This document shows, piece by piece, positions 12,595 through 22,515 of a stretch of 64,000 nt of DNA. The notes under the pieces are model-generated. The model was not told the origin of the DNA. It was given only the letters and a program-made list of their open reading frames with translations, and ran no database searches. Position numbers and translations under genes: made by a program. Position 1 is the stretch's first letter; each line of letters begins with the position of its first letter. The DNA comes from Helopsaltes ochotensis (Eukaryota; Chordata; Aves; Passeriformes; Locustellidae), in assembly GCA_013400155.1 (NCBI GenBank), contig VXBM01001578.1, positions 63,048-127,047 on the forward strand, read 5' to 3'.

Positions 12595-12596
12595 CC
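12504..12596 (+). repeat. Long poly(T)/polypyrimidine tract
   Basis: About 93 bases, nearly all T with a few C (12505, 12541, 12554-12555, 12557-12558, 12565), ending TTCCAG. It lies 23 bases before the AATAAA at 12620. Homopolymer length is unreliable in assemblies. Confidence 0.9.
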
Positions 12597-12619
12597 AGAG
12601 CTACAGTTGTAACTGTTTT

Positions 12620-12625
12620 AATAAA
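12620..12625 (+). terminator. Poly(A) signal of the ARHGAP20-like gene
   Basis: AATAAA followed within 20 bases by GT-rich sequence (GTTGTCATTGTGGTGTTGTC), the expected downstream element. It is the first canonical hexamer I find after the stop. A second AATAAA at 12940 is an alternative. Confidence 0.6.
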
Positions 12626-13456
12626 AGACACACAAGTTGTCATTGTGGTGTTGTCACCTTTTGTTCCCTTGCTCTTGCTCCCCTCTCCTCCATGTCAGGG
12701 TGGTGGCATTTGCACTGAACTGCTGTGAACCACTCACCTCCCAGCCCAGGTCTGCCAGGCTGGCTATGCTGGCAAAAAGCCTTCTGCCAGCACAGCAGTC
12801 TAGGTATTATTCCTGTCTTTTCAAGAAGGTGAAACAACACTAAATATTATTTTAAAAGTCTGCCTATTCTTAGAAGAGAGATGATTCTGTATTCTAAACA
12901 TACAAACAGATTGTAAACTCAGTGGCTGGGCTCAGATGAAATAAAGGGGACCTGAACCAAATCCAGAGTAAGAGCTCACATCACCTAAAAGGATCACAGA
13001 AGAAACTTAGAAAGAGATTAATTTAGAGAACACTGGGAGAGGCCGGGAAAAACACACAGTTTTCCTTGCATCATCTTAGGCTGCCTAATGTGGCCACAGA
13101 TCCTTGGGTAGCTGCTCTAACCTAGCTCTGTATTACAGCATTTTTCTTTATTTTATACAAAACAAAATCCTGCAAAACGTAGCACAAACCAGAGTTCTGG
13201 GCTTGGAAAATTGCTCCTTTTCCGTGAGCCAAAATATAATGCAACTCAGACACCAATCTTGAATATGTTCCACATACCCCAGCTTGCTCATAACCAGAAA
13301 TAACAAATACACAGACATTTGGTTGGCTTTCTGCCCCAGAAAGGCCACATTTTCCCTTAATGTATAGCCCTCAGATGCAAACAGGTTTCCCTTCTTTCTC
13401 TGCCCTTTTTCAGATCATTTAGACCACGCCGGCCTGCCACATACTGAAAGCCCTAC

Positions 13457-13652
13457 TCAGTGCCCCACCGGATGCAGGCGCTTGGGAAGTCGTGTTACAT
13501 GGTCACCATCCAGGAAGCGAGGAGCCTTCAGGGCCTGCTCCCAGTTTAGACCAAGGCCAAACAAGTCCAGCTCATCTGCCTTGAAGAGAAATGACTCATG
13601 CAGTTCAGCCTCATCTTTTTTCTGCTCAGGATATATGATTTCTTTCCTTATC
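13457..13652 (-). CDS. Possible terminal exon of an unidentified minus-strand gene (or pseudogene)
   Basis: Read leftwards from an acceptor-like CAGCCTGCAG at 13653, an open frame of 64 codons ends in TGA at 13457-13459. The translation begins IRKEIIYPEQKKDEAELHES, continues through FKADELDLFGLGLNWEQ, and ends RFLDGDHVTRLPKRLHPVGH. Composition and amphipathic pattern look like a real protein end, but I do not recognise the family. The same frame upstream of the acceptor meets a TAA near 13702, and nearby minus-strand pieces (13745-13880) look coding-like only in shifting frames. It could be the last exon of a small gene starting at the CpG-rich block at 14.7 kb, a decayed copy, or chance. The opposite strand has a 141-codon open frame over the same bases, which weakens the call. 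Confidence 0.35.
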
Positions 13653-14659
13653 CTGCAGGCTGACAGAAACGTGATGGAAGTGCCTGAGGCAGCTGCAGTT
13701 TACTTTAAACTTTCCAATTCTATTTCTGATGTTTCAACTGTCACGAAAGCCAGTCTTCCAAGACATACTCTCCCTCATCATTTGCAGGTAGCTCCTTTGT
13801 GCAGAGGCCTCTCCATTATCCCATGGCATCTTCAAGGGACACAGCCCCACCAGAGTAGCACAGGCTACTTTGACTCCCTGCATTTCAATACTAACAGCTT
13901 GTCCTAGAGACTCTTCATTCAGAGGTCATCCACACTCTGAAGAGGAGCCCTTCCAAGCCAGAAGCTGCTCCCTCCCTTGCCATCCTGCCAGGATGTGTGC
14001 AGAGAGCTGACATCTTCCAGCAGCAGCCTGGGGTCCAGATTCAAGCTCACAACAAGGTGGGGACTGAGGAATGGGACTGCAAAGCTCCAGATCACCTTGG
14101 CTTTGCAAGTGGTGGCATCAGAAGGGGAGAGAGACTTGAAGTGCTACTGAAGGTGATGGCTTAATTGCTTTCATTTAATCTATATTTATTCTCTGTGGTT
14201 TTTTTACAGTAAACCTGGGACAAGTTGGAGGAGAAGAGGTTTGGGAGAAACAGGCAGAGCCTGGAAGGGTTTTCAAAGCAAAGGGGCAACCTTGCCACAT
14301 GGCAGTCACAAGCTGAATCCTTAGTACATCACCACATCTGCAGTCCCCAAAGAGGGCTGGGACCCTGCAAAAATCCACCCTCCAGCCATCACCTCCTACA
14401 GCACATTTCCTGCCGGGAAATCCTTCCTGCAGGTACCCTTCTGCTAAGGAAAAACTTCTGACATGGATAAACGTTTGTGCCGATTTTTGCATGAAGGATC
14501 AGAGAAGAAGACAAAGCCTATTGAGAGGATTCACAGAGCGTCACTGATGACCTGTGCCCACAGGGACACCAGGCCAAGCCAGGCGTGGCGGGGCTGGTGT
14601 CAGCAGCAGGAAGGCATGGAGGTGCACAGAGACCAGCAGGCACAAGTGGCAGTTGTGGC

Positions 14660-14835
14660 TCCCCGAGACAGGCCCAGGCACCGGTCAGTGCGAGGGGAAG
14701 GGGAACGGACGGGCTCCGCCGCCACTGCGGCCGCCTCCTCATCCTCATCCTCCTCCTCCTGGCAGCCGCCGCCGCCCCGCGCGCGCCCCCTGGCGCCACA
14801 GCGCCGCCACAGCGGCCCCCGCGGCCTAGGCCCCA
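14660..14835. promoter_or_regulatory. Isolated CpG-rich block between convergent genes
   Basis: A short GC-rich stretch rich in CG dinucleotides (CCGCCGCC, GCGCGCGC, GCGGCC) in otherwise AT-rich, CpG-poor DNA. It is not at the 5' end of any gene recognised here: ARHGAP20-like ends 2 kb to the left and FDX1-like ends 1.2 kb to the right. It could be a promoter for an unannotated transcript, perhaps leftward toward 13.4 kb, or an insulator. A CTCF-like core lies inside it. It abuts a CR1 copy on the right. Confidence 0.6.
14783..14798 (-). promoter_or_regulatory. CTCF-like binding core
   Basis: GCGCCCCCTGGCGCCA, close to the reverse complement of the CTCF consensus (GCGCCCCCTGGTGGC): the first eleven bases match exactly and the flank partly. 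It sits in a CpG-rich block between two convergent genes, a usual setting for an insulator. Based on motif only. Confidence 0.4.
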
Positions 14836-14858
14836 AGGTCACACTGAAATCTCGTGGA

Positions 14859-15430
14859 ACACAGAATCGTAGAATCACAGAATACCCCGGGCTGGAAGGA
14901 ACCCTTCAGGATGATCGAGTCCAACTCCAGACCCTGTGCAGGACATGCCAAGAATCTCACAGTGTGCCCAGGGGTATTGTCCAAACTGTTCTTAACTCAG
15001 ACGGGCTGGGTGCTGCAGCCCTGGGGAGTCTGTTCCAGTGCCCAACCACACTCTGTGTGAAGAACCTTTTCTAACCTAAACCATCTCCTGACTCAGCTTC
15101 ATGCCATTTTCTCAAGTCCTGTCACTGGTTCACAAGAGCGAAGAGATTGGTACCTGCCCCTCTGCTTCCCCGCATGAAGATGTTGAAGACCACAATGAGG
15201 TCTGACCTTGGTATGCTCTTCTCCAGGCTGAACTGACCAAGTCACTTCAGTCACTCCTGATAAGGCCTCCCCCCCAGACTTTTCATCATCCTCACGGTCC
15301 TGCCCTGGACTCTCCCTCACAGAATAATATCTTTTTTATATTCAGCACCCAAAACTACATGCAGCATTCCAGATGAAGGCCCCAATGTGCTGAGTAGAGC
15401 AGGACAATCACCTCCTTTGATCAGCTGGCA
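14859..15430 (-). mobile_element. CR1 LINE fragment (3' end)
   Basis: Begins ACACAGAATCGTAGAATCAC, then GGGCTGGAAGGAACCCTTCA, GTCCAACTCCAG, the 'CCCTGGGGAGTCTGTTCCAGTG' type block, a TCTGTGTGAAGAACCTTTTC block, CTTCTCCAGGCTGAAC and AGCATTCCAGATGAAGGCCC: an almost complete 3' segment of a CR1 copy in reverse orientation. Its right edge is approximate. Confidence 0.92.
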
Positions 15431-15994
15431 GTGCTGCACTTACTTTCCAGCCAGACTTATGGTACCAGAACAGTGCATCTTGTAGGTCTAAAAGGCTCAT
15501 TATTAGAATTTTATTTGACATGTGGGATGCAATGAGAAAAATTAACATTTAGAGAAAGTGTCTGCTCCCAGCACAGAACAATTCAGGGACCTGAAACATC
15601 TCAAGTCCGTAGAAGTAGTTCTGCTTACAAGGAACTGTCAGCCCACAAATGCCCTCAGTATGCTCTTGCTGACCAAACTCAAGTCACTTACATGACCAAG
15701 ACCATCAGTACACTGACTTGCAAAAAGCAATCTTTTCTTAAGCTTTCCAAATTGGAAAAGTCTGCTCCACATTTAAAGAGCCAACCCTTGCAAAATTCTC
15801 AGCAGTTACTCAGAATTGCAGAAATCTTAAATTTCAAAGGAGAAAGCAAGTCACATACAGCAGAGATATTTACTAACATCCACCCAGGGAAATGCAAAGC
15901 CATACACTTTAATCCAGTTGCATTCAGCAGAGCATTTAAGCACTTAAAATATATACCGAAGACCCTATTAAGCATGATGCCTTGTTTAAATAAG

Positions 15995-16126
15995 AGATTT
16001 GCCAAACACACCTTTTATTCTGAATCAGACTTTTATGACCTACCATTGCAAGCCAGCCACAAAAAGCAATACTGTCAACCAAAAGCTAAGTACCCTGCCA
16101 CGCCTGAATGAGGATGTAGTCTCCAG
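15995..16126 (-). other. 3' UTR of the FDX1-like gene
   Basis: Short, about 130 bases from the TAA at 16127-16129 to just past the AATAAA at 16014-16019. The end is inferred from that signal and the GT-rich bases after it. Longer forms running toward the CR1 copy cannot be excluded. Confidence 0.5.
16014..16019 (-). terminator. Poly(A) signal of the FDX1-like gene
   Basis: The minus strand reads GAATAAAAGGTGTGTTTGGC: a canonical hexamer followed directly by a GT-rich downstream element, about 110 bases after the stop codon. Confidence 0.6.
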
Positions 16127-16247
16127 TTACTGTTTGCTTTGCTTTCCAACCTCCAGCTGCTTCCTCATGTCCGACACATCCATGGGGACCCTCACTGTCA
16201 GACCATCCATCGACTTCTTAACGCACACTTGGCAGCCAAGGCGTGAT
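16127..16247 (-). CDS. FDX1-like: FDX1-like exon 4
   Basis: Acceptor CTTCTCAG at 16248. The first base completes a Thr codon, then SRLGCQVCVKKSMDGLTVRV continues to VGKQSKQ and TAA (16127-16129). Contains the fourth cluster cysteine. Confidence 0.93.
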
Positions 16248-19200
16248 CTGAGAAGAAAACATGAAGTGAGGCTCCTCTGTTCCCAAACTAAAGGGAGAAA
16301 TTCCCCACCCACACTGGGATGTCTGGTTCAGCAGGGGTTTTCACTAAAGCTCCTGTTAAAGATCTGCTGTGCCTCAAGAGAAAGCAGCTCTCAAGGCACA
16401 ACTATAATACAGAACATGCCCCATCCCCTTGGGAAGAAGTGCCATTCTAGTGAGAATCTGCCTTAGAGGCCTGAGGATCTGCTGCAAACAGCTTACGTGT
16501 CAGTGAGTCCATATGCCAAGTCCAGCATGTCTAGCTCTTCATCTGAGATAGCATCAAGCTTTTGGAAGGTGTCTTTGTCAAAGATGAGGTGACAAGTAGA
16601 GCAGGCTAATGTCCCTTCACAGGCACCTGGTGGAGAAACAAGGGAATGAGAGCAAATCAGGAAAAATAAGGGGGTGAGAGAGACCATCTTTAGGAACAGT
16701 GTGAGAAAAGGCCCTTTAACGGAACTGGAGCATGTCAAAAGAGATGCTAGGAAACACAACAGATGGGTAGAGTTTCTAGCCTGCCTCTTCTCTGGGAGAA
16801 TCACCATCAGTTTTCAATTTTTTACATCAGCTATATGCAGCCAAAAGCACTGACAGAGGCTGCTGGAATGCCAGTGGTGACTGTGTGAGGTTGCATTGCC
16901 ATTTCAGCAATGGGTGAGCCACCCAGCAAGCAGCTGGTGGGGAAAGGAAGCTTGTTTATGGTGGTGGCAGAGCACCGTGGCATATATACTATTGCAATAT
17001 TCCTAAGTACCCACTGGCCCTAACAGCATATGTGCATATCCTGCTGCAACACCTACCAAATCCATCAATGGCCAAGTTGTGATTGACTACCACTTCCAGC
17101 AAACTCTGCCCTTCTTTGGCTGTGGTCGTAAGTCGCTCTCCATCCCGATTTATAAAATGCACTGTCACCTGATCCTCAGAGCTGTAAGACAAATTTGCAA
17201 AAAAATCAGGAGTCCACCCTTTTCTGCACATCCACAATTGAGGTCTTTTGGCTGAGTGCTAAAGACATGGCACTTAGGGGGAAATGTGCACGCAAACACT
17301 TTCTCGAAGGATGAGAAATCACGCACATGAGAAAGAATTCGAATCATCCGTTCTCAGTGGCAGGCAAATCTGAGTTGCCCCAAAAGATTCCCCACTTTAT
17401 CAAACAGTCGACAGAATAAATGTCTGTGCACAAACAAGTTCAAGGTGCTCTGCCCATGCTGCCTCTGATTGGGCTGGCTGGCAGAGGGAGCACACAAGTC
17501 CCAGGCCTGGGATGTTAATCCTGGGGAGTGATGCAATAACAAGCAAAGTGCTCAAGATCAGATACTAATGCAGCAAGAAGGGCTGTTATCATTCATGTTT
17601 TGCTTTCCCGTCCCTTCCCAAGGGGATTACTTGATTGTTCCTTTTCTGCTGCTTTTTCTTCCATGAAGTGACCACTCCTTTCCTTAACTCCACCACAAGG
17701 AGCCTTCTTGTGGTGAGACATGCCCAACCCCAGCTTACGGAGCTACTGGGCTGAGTAACTTCCTCTGAACTGATGTGATCCATGTTCAGAAAAAATTGCT
17801 AGTTATTTTGAACACCCTGCAAGATTTTATCTAGCCAAGAGTTAGGAACAGGGCCATCAGCTTCTCTTACTGATAACTTGCAGAAAGAGCATCTACAAAT
17901 GAGAGGGAAACAACATCCAGTTCATCTCCTCCTGACCAGGCTCTCACACCAATTTGGAGAAGGCTGCTACCCTGACAGCAGTGTTCAGGATTTCTCACCA
18001 ACACAGTCCATTCTGAGACCATTATATTTGCCAGAGGAAGCACATGAGAAAACACTGTTTTTTTCTTAGTGTATATACCAAATGCTCACTTAGATATAAG
18101 AAGTCCCAGTTACCCAAAGGTCCCACCTCCTGCGCTGAAAGAAGGCAGTACCCCAGAGGTGGTTGGGTCTTTTCCCCAGTAACTCTCAGTGTGGCACTGC
18201 CCAAGTGCCCATCATCCCAAAGCCCAGGGCATTCTCCAGTGGCAGAAGCTTCTCTTTCATTGGTCTGACAACACACACCACAGTTTTCTCCATAAAGATA
18301 CCTACAGATATTTCTTTGTAAATACACAATTTAAAGACTAGTCCTCAAATATCAAAACAAAATAAACCAATCTTCCTCATTTTTGATGGATCAGAGTAAT
18401 TCATTCCATTTGTATAGCATATAGGCATGTTTCTAGGCAATGTCTGGTTTATCTTTATGGGTGAAATAATTTGTTACACAATAGAAATGGTAAAGTGATA
18501 GAATTCTACTTCGTGTTGCAACCGAGTGGATTTTTCAGCTGGATAATGAGAGATGACTGCCTGCAGACACGGCTGGATCCAAAAATCCCCTAAGCTGTCC
18601 TCACATTTATTGTCAGAAAACTTAATTCCTGTTATCCTTGAGGCACCTAGAGCTTTAGCCAACATTAATTGCAGGAGAATCTCTGCACCAACCTCCCATA
18701 AATCCAGTTCCCTGCAATTCCTCTGACTTCCAACCTTGCTTTGGCTGTTGCTGCCAGTAATGTGAGCCCCAAGGCAGCCAAGCTGCAGCTAGGGACAGCA
18801 CACAGGGTATCCAGTAAGGTACAAGGAAGGACAGATGCTGTTTTGAGACACCCTGCATGACTCTGGATAAGCCTGTCTGCAGAGTTCACTCTTCTCAAGA
18901 GCAGGGATGAAGCCAAGCACTCCTGACCGTGATGCAGAGAGCACCTCCGAGCAGCTTCCCTCTATGCTAGCTGAAAGGAAAATTTAAGGTATTTGGCTGT
19001 GTTCTCAGGACTGGTGTCTCTGTTGGGGCAGAAATCCAGGCTGATGACTCCCTGTTTTCACTGTTCAGTTCAGTAACTGACTTGTATACTGGTGTCAAGT
19101 CTCCTCTGAAAGACTCCTGCTTTTGGGTACCCAAAACTGGAAACAAACTCTTCAGCTTTTAATTTTATTTACTTTTGAATTTTTTTCTTGGTGTTTTTGA

Positions 19201-20344
19201 AATGATGAAAAAATTCCTTTCACATTTTGTTAAGTAATTTTGAACCAGGATTAAAAAAAAAACCACACCAAAATTGGTTAGATTAAAATTTGCTTCATTT
19301 AGTCTGAACTATTTTACAATGGCATTACTGTCACAGGATACATGGTCAGGGGTTTGGAAAGATTTTACCAGGATGTGACAAACTCAACACTGAAAATTCA
19401 GTGTACACCAACTGATCATTCCCTTTTAAAAAATAAAATCTAAAACCTTTTGTGACACAGGAGGTAAAGGAGATTTCAAGAAAGTAGCTCTTCCCTCATC
19501 AATATTTTCCCTAAAAGATACTTTCCAAACAAACCAGCAAGATGCCTACAAGTACTTCCAGAGATAATTTCATAACCAACAAACCAATTAGAAAGAAATC
19601 ACATTGATATTGATTCTTTATAAATCCCACCAAGCAGGGTTATCACTATGACTTTTCTCTAAGGTCAGACAGCAAAATAGTTTATTGTATTTTCTGCAAT
19701 GCTGGTTGGATCTCTCTCTCAATGCCTAGCAGATTACAGTCTGACCCAGATCATACAAGTCTAGGAGATACACAAATTACATTTACTTTACCATCTCTTC
19801 CTGAACTATCCCTAAAGTAGAGAAAGGAAAGGCTGGGAGGGAGCCTGTAGTAGGTCCTGCTGGGGAAACAGGTCCTGGGACTCTTGTGCCTCTTTGTCAC
19901 GTTCATGAGCTGGTTCCCAGCCACTAGCTGTGGTCCCCACAGCTCTGGAGGCAGGACTAGCACCTTTGACAGGTCCCCACAGCTCCAGGGACAGGAAGCA
20001 GCACCTGTCAGGCTGGGTCCTGGCACTGTCTTCCTCTCATCAGCATCTCCTCACCTAAGGTGATGGTCTCATCCCCCACAGGCCACGGCTTCTCGGGCCC
20101 CTCTCCTCTTCCTGTCATGAAGCAAGGCAGAGGTGCTTGCCCATCCCTTCATACAGTGTTTGACTCACCTTGATTCTCCAGGGGCATCCTGGAACCCGTT
20201 TGTGGAGCTGAAGCCTCTTTCTGACCAGCACTTTGCTGGGCTGTGGTGCTGCTCAGTCACACCACAGAGAAAAATGAGGCGAATTTTGCTTGCATTCAGT
20301 CCCCTCTGCAAGGGCCGCATGAGTCCCATGATGCTGTGAGCCAT
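16127..20344 (-). CDS. FDX1-like: Adrenodoxin-like mitochondrial [2Fe-2S] ferredoxin, complete (4 exons, 183 aa)
   Basis: Electron carrier expected in the mitochondrial matrix, taking electrons from ferredoxin reductase and passing them to mitochondrial P450s or to Fe-S and lipoyl pathways. Exons 20169-20344, 17057-17181, 16497-16626 and 16127-16247 join in phase (2, 1, 2) to 183 residues, close to the 184 I recall for human FDX1. Residues 1-45 form a basic, Asp-free presequence, with RGFSST at 43-48 fitting a matrix-protease site (R-x-F/S). The ferredoxin domain starts near 61 (SEDQVTVHFINRDGE). Cluster cysteines are C103, C109 and C112 in ACEGTLACSTCH and C149 in SRLGCQ. The acidic partner-binding helix DAISDEELDMLDLAYG is kept. 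It is clearly FDX1-type and not FDX2-type, but more diverged than I would expect of an orthologous bird adrenodoxin (for example TAKEGQSLLEVVVNHNLAID and MDVSDMRKQLEV). With MSN as neighbour it is probably a sister copy of FDX1. Confidence 0.9.
16497..16626 (-). CDS. FDX1-like: FDX1-like exon 3
   Basis: Acceptor CCACCAG, donor GTAAGC. Encodes ACEGTLACSTCHLIFDKD, with three cluster cysteines, and KLDAISDEELDMLDLAYGLT, the acidic docking helix. Phases fit both neighbours. Confidence 0.95.
17057..17181 (-). CDS. FDX1-like: FDX1-like exon 2
   Basis: Acceptor GTCTTACAG, donor GTAGGT. Encodes SEDQVTVHFINRDGERLTTT and EGQSLLEVVVNHNLAIDGFG, the ferredoxin beta-grasp start. It begins with the third base of the Ser codon opened by exon 1. 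Confidence 0.94.
17182..20168 (-). other. Intron 1 of the FDX1-like gene
   Basis: About 3 kb of unique-looking, AT-rich sequence with A-runs near 19252. I see no further exon or recognisable repeat. Introns 2 (16627-17056) and 3 (16248-16496) are short and also unremarkable. Confidence 0.75.
20169..20344 (-). CDS. FDX1-like: FDX1-like exon 1, mitochondrial presequence
   Basis: ATG at 20342-20344, then MAHSIMGLMRPLQRGLNASK onward, ending DAPGES plus two bases before a GTGAGT donor. It leaves in phase 2, exactly what exon 2 needs, and gives SSEDQ at the join as in FDX1. It is rich in Arg, Lys, Ser and Leu and lacks acidic residues for the first 30 positions, as a matrix presequence should. The frame stays open upstream to 20569, so a longer N-terminus is formally possible, but that part is Pro/Phe-rich low-complexity and is probably UTR or promoter. 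Confidence 0.8.
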
Positions 20345-20413
20345 CCTTCTGCTGTGGGCCCTGCTCCGTGTCTCCTGAGCTGTCCTTTGATGCAAGGACA
20401 GCTTGATTAGGAA

Positions 20414-20419
20414 CTTATA
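20414..20419 (-). promoter_or_regulatory. Possible TATA-like box of the FDX1-like gene
   Basis: The minus strand reads GTATAAGT about 70 bases before the chosen ATG, which would leave a 5' UTR of roughly 40-45 bases. A polypyrimidine run ending CCCCAG lies just upstream, so this could instead be a splice acceptor with a 5' non-coding exon further right. Confidence 0.25.
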
Positions 20420-22394
20420 CGTACAGCTGGGGAGGATGGGGGGGGAAGGAAAGAAAAAAAAAAGAGTAGGACAACCTCCCTGGGGGTGGAGGAAGAGAGG
20501 AGGGAGGGGAAGCAGGAAGGAAAGATGGACAAAGGAATTGTGCTTGGATCTTGCTGCAGTCCAGCCCATTAGGGCACGGGAACTGGTTGAAGCACAGGAA
20601 CATGTGAAACATCACCTCCACATGCCAGTTTCTGAGCAACACTCACTTTGTTCTCATTACATACTTCCCTTTTAGGAGCCAGAACTAAATCCAATTTCAG
20701 GAGAAATATTCATTGTGATGTTTAATCATATAAGGAGTTACAAGTTGAGGGCTAGAAGAACAGAGGGGCAGGAGTGCCAACTGCTGCCTTCAGAAGAGGG
20801 GCACACAGTTCCTACAGCAATGGAGTGAAAGCAAGACTCATGAATTCTGCACTTGACAGGATGGCATCCAGCCACATCATTGCTTACCCAATACAGCAGG
20901 CTCCCATCTCTAAAATGTGAATATTCACTTACTTCACATGATAATGCTGAGAAACAGCCACACTTAGCTCATTTGCTAAACTCCCTGTAGAAAAGTACCA
21001 TAAAGGTGCAGATAATTGTCATTCATTTCATGCTAACTGATAATCCATGCTACTAAGCTTTGAAGCCTTGTAGAAGGAAATGCTTAATTTATTCCCAGAA
21101 ACATGGTCACTGGTTAGTCTACCCTCCTCTACAGGGTAAATTAATATGAACCTGAGGGCCAAAAATACAACAGCAAAGAGAGTTTTGATTCCTGGTTTCT
21201 GTGGAGTTAGGGAACAGCTCTCACCTCAAGAGCCTGAATGGTTCCTTCCACCAAATTAACAGCTCACCATTTGGTAGGATGTCTGCTTTAATCAAGTTTT
21301 TTTTAATGCAGTAACATACTGGTAGCCAGTATAAGCAAAAAAATGTTGATATTGGACTCTCTAATCAATCTGTACAGGGGAAAAACTACAGAATAAGATA
21401 GAAAATGTCTGCCTCAACACATACACACACAGAATAATAGATTCATAGTTCTGAAGATAACCAGAAAGTTTTGGCTTTTTGCCCCAAAATGAAAATTTTC
21501 CACCCAAAGCTTTCAGGCTGGAAGGGTTGGAAAGGGGTGTTTAAACTTTCTGTAAAAAGCATCAGAGATATTAAGGAATGCAAGTATTTTCCATAAGCCA
21601 GGAGAGAAATGTATTCTTCAGTTCAAAGACAAGTGTTCAAGCATTCAAACGCATCCCTCAGACGGCTGCAGTGAAGATAAATTAATGGGCAATGCATAAA
21701 GGATTAAAAACAAACAAACAAATCTCAGGTCAACTTTTCCAGGTGGTTTGCTGTCTCCTACAAGCTGCCCCAAATGCTTCAGACTTAAAAGCCAAATTCT
21801 TGAGCTCCATCCCACCCCAAAACTTAAAACCACTCTTTGCAGCCTCTGCAGCTGAGAGACTCTGGCCAGTTCTGCCTTTGCTTTTCAGGCACTACAGAGA
21901 GGCAGCAGAAAGCCCAGTTCTGTCTCTCAGGCATTTCCATGGAAAGAAAGCAAGGCTTGCCATGAGAGACACAAGGAGAGGGGCCACAGCACATACAAAC
22001 CACAAACCATCTTATCTCTCCAGCAAACCTTGAGTTGAGAGAGATACATTAGATATATGCACAGCAGTTTCCACAGCAAGGACATTTGTGTGTTTGTCTG
22101 GCACTGTCTTCTCTCCCTGCCAGGAACTCAGAGCACAGCATGTAACAGGTCAATGTCACCTGATGGAAGAGAGGCCAGTGCAGAGAGGGAAGTCACGGAG
22201 ATGAGGTGCAGCAAAGGGGACAACTGCTCCCCAGTGAAAGCAAAACAATTCGGTGGGAGCAGGAGAGAATCAGGCCCTTACAGATTTTTGGATAGTATAT
22301 TTTAAGGTCTTAGAAATACTGAGAAAGAAGCAAGATCTCCTTTTCAGAGAAAATCATTGTTCATTTAGCCAAGGCCACAAAAATAGAAAATTTT

Positions 22395-22515
22395 GGAAAT
22401 AACCACCCCTCCCACAAAAAACCACCAGCCAACAAAAAATCCAAACCAAACAACCAACTAAACCAACTAAGAAAAAATACCATTGCTTTAAAAAAAACCC
22501 AAAAAACCCCAAAAT
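22395..22515 (+). repeat. C/A-rich low-complexity stretch
   Basis: Long run made almost only of A and C (AACCACCCCTCCCAC, AAACAACCAACTAAACCAAC, AAAAAACCCAAAAAACCCC). No repeat unit or coding sense. Confidence 0.7.

Larger units (their letters stand above)
10572..12645 (+). other. 3' UTR of the ARHGAP20-like gene
   Basis: No coding signal follows the stop. The first convincing poly(A) signal on this strand is at 12620, followed by GT-rich sequence, so the UTR is about 2.07 kb. It contains a long poly(T) tract at 12504-12596. The exact end is inferred. Confidence 0.6.
12646..15994. other. Intergenic gap between convergent ARHGAP20-like and FDX1-like genes
   Basis: 3.3 kb that holds the possible minus-strand exon (13457-13652), the CpG-rich block (14660-14835) and the CR1 copy (14859-15430). 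The remainder, 12646-13450 and 15431-15994, shows nothing I can support. Confidence 0.7.

Noticed and set aside
12479..12718. Open frame of 79 codons with long Phe runs
   Set aside because: It is only the poly(T) tract read as Phe codons.
13482..13907. 141-codon plus-strand open frame
   Set aside because: Ser/His-rich composition without domain-like pattern. The opposite strand of the same bases looks more protein-like, so it was treated as a shadow.
14470..14502. Coding-like minus-strand stretch SDPSCKNRHKRLSMSEVF
   Set aside because: It has an acceptor-like TCAATAG before it but no usable donor and an in-frame stop right after; not enough to call an exon.
14463..15074. 203-codon plus-strand open frame
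   Set aside because: It runs through a low-complexity CpG block and then straight into the CR1 copy with no coding pattern of its own; absence of stops reflects GC content.
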